From assembly GCA_028691175.1 (NCBI GenBank), contig JAQUZU010000088.1:1-7456 (forward strand): 7,456 bases of DNA, given 5' to 3'. Shown here one piece after another: positions 6,480 through 7,456 of the stretch. The notes beneath the pieces are model-generated. The model did not search any database. It worked only from the letters and a program-made list of their open reading frames with translations, and was not told where the DNA came from. The position numbers and the translations under genes are program-made. This DNA comes from Candidatus Kapaibacterium sp. (GTDB taxonomy: Bacteria; Bacteroidota; Ignavibacteria; Kapaibacteriales; UBA2268). The stretch's first letter is position 1. Each line of letters opens with the position of its first letter.

Positions 6480-7456
6480 ATTTTGTTATTGCGAATTTTT
6501 TTAGTTCGGACTCGTGCCCATCTTTATCCATTACTTTAAATAGATAAACGCCACTATTTACGTCATTTCCGTTATTTCTTTTCATATTCCATTCGACACC
6601 ACCGTCGCCGTCAATTTCGGGTAATTCGACAATTTTTTCGCCGGACAGAGTATATATTTCGACTTTACCGAGCGGCGGAACTCCGGAGAAAACCGGCAAT
6701 TGTCCGTGCGGTAAGCGAATCGGATTTGGATACACAAACGCATTATCCGGAGTATTATAAACGAAAACGAACGCCATTCTGTAGCCAACAGTTTGCGACA
6801 TACTCTTGGAGTTGTCCGCCGATTTAATATTTCGTGCTGTAATTGAATATTCGTGCCCACCGGCTCCGATTCCTTTATTCGGCACAAAACAAATAATAAC
6901 CGCATCATCGTCTGCACGTCGAATTTCCGCAATTTCGCCGACAGGTTCGAGCGAATAGTTCTCTGCCTCAAGTGCCTCGTCGCTCACGGCTTCGCTAAAC
7001 ACAAGTTTAATTGACGGAAATTCTTCCGTCCGTACTTCGAGCGACGCCAGATATAGCTCTCTAGCCGGTGCTTCATATTCTTCCACTTCAAAATTCAGGA
7101 CAGACGCAGCAGTCGGGTTCGAATAATAATCAAAGAAACTCTTCACCGAGAGCGTATAATCGCCGGGCTGTAAATCTTCATTCAAATACAGCAGGTAAGA
7201 ATTTTCCCCTACATTAATCACCGAATACGGGAAAACAGACTGTCCGCTCGCGGTTTGTACCTCGAAATAATCCGCCTCTGCTTCATACGGTATTTTTCCG
7301 GTAAAAGTAAGGCGGACAGACCTATCCGAATATTTCGCAATATATGGCTCGCTTGCATTTTTCAATACAAACATATACGACTTCGAGGCATACGAAATGC
7401 CGTCCGGATAGACTGCCTTAAAGTACACAACGCCGGGATTTTCTGCATAATCTGTT
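6478..7456 (-). CDS. Secreted or surface protein with type IX secretion-type C-terminal sorting domain (5' end outside window)
   Basis: Only the last 325 codons are in the window: the frame stays open to the right edge (reading T-D-Y-A-E-N-P-G-V before a GTG at 7428 that is probably internal), so the N-terminus and any signal peptide are missing. The visible part is beta-rich. Residues about 35-125 and 132-230 look like two Ig-like repeats; the second (KLVFSEAVSDEAL, 150-162) resembles the SbsA_Ig / bacterial Ig-like type. The last ~87 residues form a C-terminal sorting (FlgD-like Ig) domain: VYPNP (241-245), GKVEIYTLSGEKI (263-275), VEWN (287-290), SGVYLFKV (301-308) and a KKFAITK end. In T9SS bacteria such a domain directs export across the outer membrane and is often cleaved. 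The biochemical role is unknown. The stop codon overlaps the asnB ribosome binding site. Confidence 0.8.
   Translation of the reverse strand, partial: TDYAENPGVVYFKAVYPDGISYASKSYMFVLKNASEPYIAKYSDRSVRLTFTGKIPYEAEADYFEVQTASGQSVFPYSVINVGENSYLLYLNEDLQPGDYTLSVKSFFDYYSNPTAASVLNFEVEEYEAPARELYLASLEVRTEEFPSIKLVFSEAVSDEALEAENYSLEPVGEIAEIRRADDDAVIICFVPNKGIGAGGHEYSITARNIKSADNSKSMSQTVGYRMAFVFVYNTPDNAFVYPNPIRLPHGQLPVFSGVPPLGKVEIYTLSGEKIVELPEIDGDGGVEWNMKRNNGNDVNSGVYLFKVMDKDGHESELKKFAITK

Overview
The window is a compact, single-direction stretch of a bacterial chromosome. All seven recognisable genes lie on the minus strand, so transcription runs from the right edge to the left. In order they are: the C-terminal part of a secreted or surface protein with a type IX secretion-type sorting domain; asparagine synthetase (AsnB type); a shortened, catalytically divergent protein of S-adenosylhomocysteine hydrolase fold; a methylthioadenosine/S-adenosylhomocysteine deaminase; a YitT-family membrane protein; the ribosome-assembly GTPase EngB (YsxC/YihA); and phosphoheptose isomerase GmhA. 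At the extreme left edge, a strong ribosome binding site hints that another gene starts and runs out of the window.

Organism: GmhA makes the heptose precursor used in lipopolysaccharide core, and the C-terminal sorting domain is typical of the Fibrobacterota-Chlorobiota-Bacteroidota group and neighbouring candidate phyla. Both point to a diderm bacterium of that broad group. Several starts carry clear Shine-Dalgarno sequences (asnB, yitT, the left-edge candidate), which is less like core Bacteroidota and more like lineages such as Ignavibacteria, Cloacimonadota or Fibrobacterota. That placement is inference. Base composition is moderately AT-rich and looks uniform across the window. I saw no RNA gene, insertion sequence, CRISPR array or phage gene.

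Layout: the first four genes are packed with gaps of about 9, 11 and 9 bases, so secreted protein - asnB - SAH-hydrolase-like - deaminase looks like one transcription unit. A 65-base gap precedes yitT, then 26 bases to engB, and engB overlaps gmhA by 17 bases. No convincing terminator or promoter is visible anywhere, so the whole window may be one long operon or two abutting ones.

How the genes might work together: the deaminase converts SAH to S-inosylhomocysteine (and MTA to methylthioinosine). In methanogens such a deaminase feeds an SAH-hydrolase homologue that cleaves S-inosylhomocysteine. The same pairing appears here, but the hydrolase-like partner keeps the NAD-binding core while nearly every known substrate and catalytic residue is changed. 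It either does a different reaction or has lost this one. This pair is the most interesting part of the window. The remaining genes are ordinary housekeeping or envelope functions.
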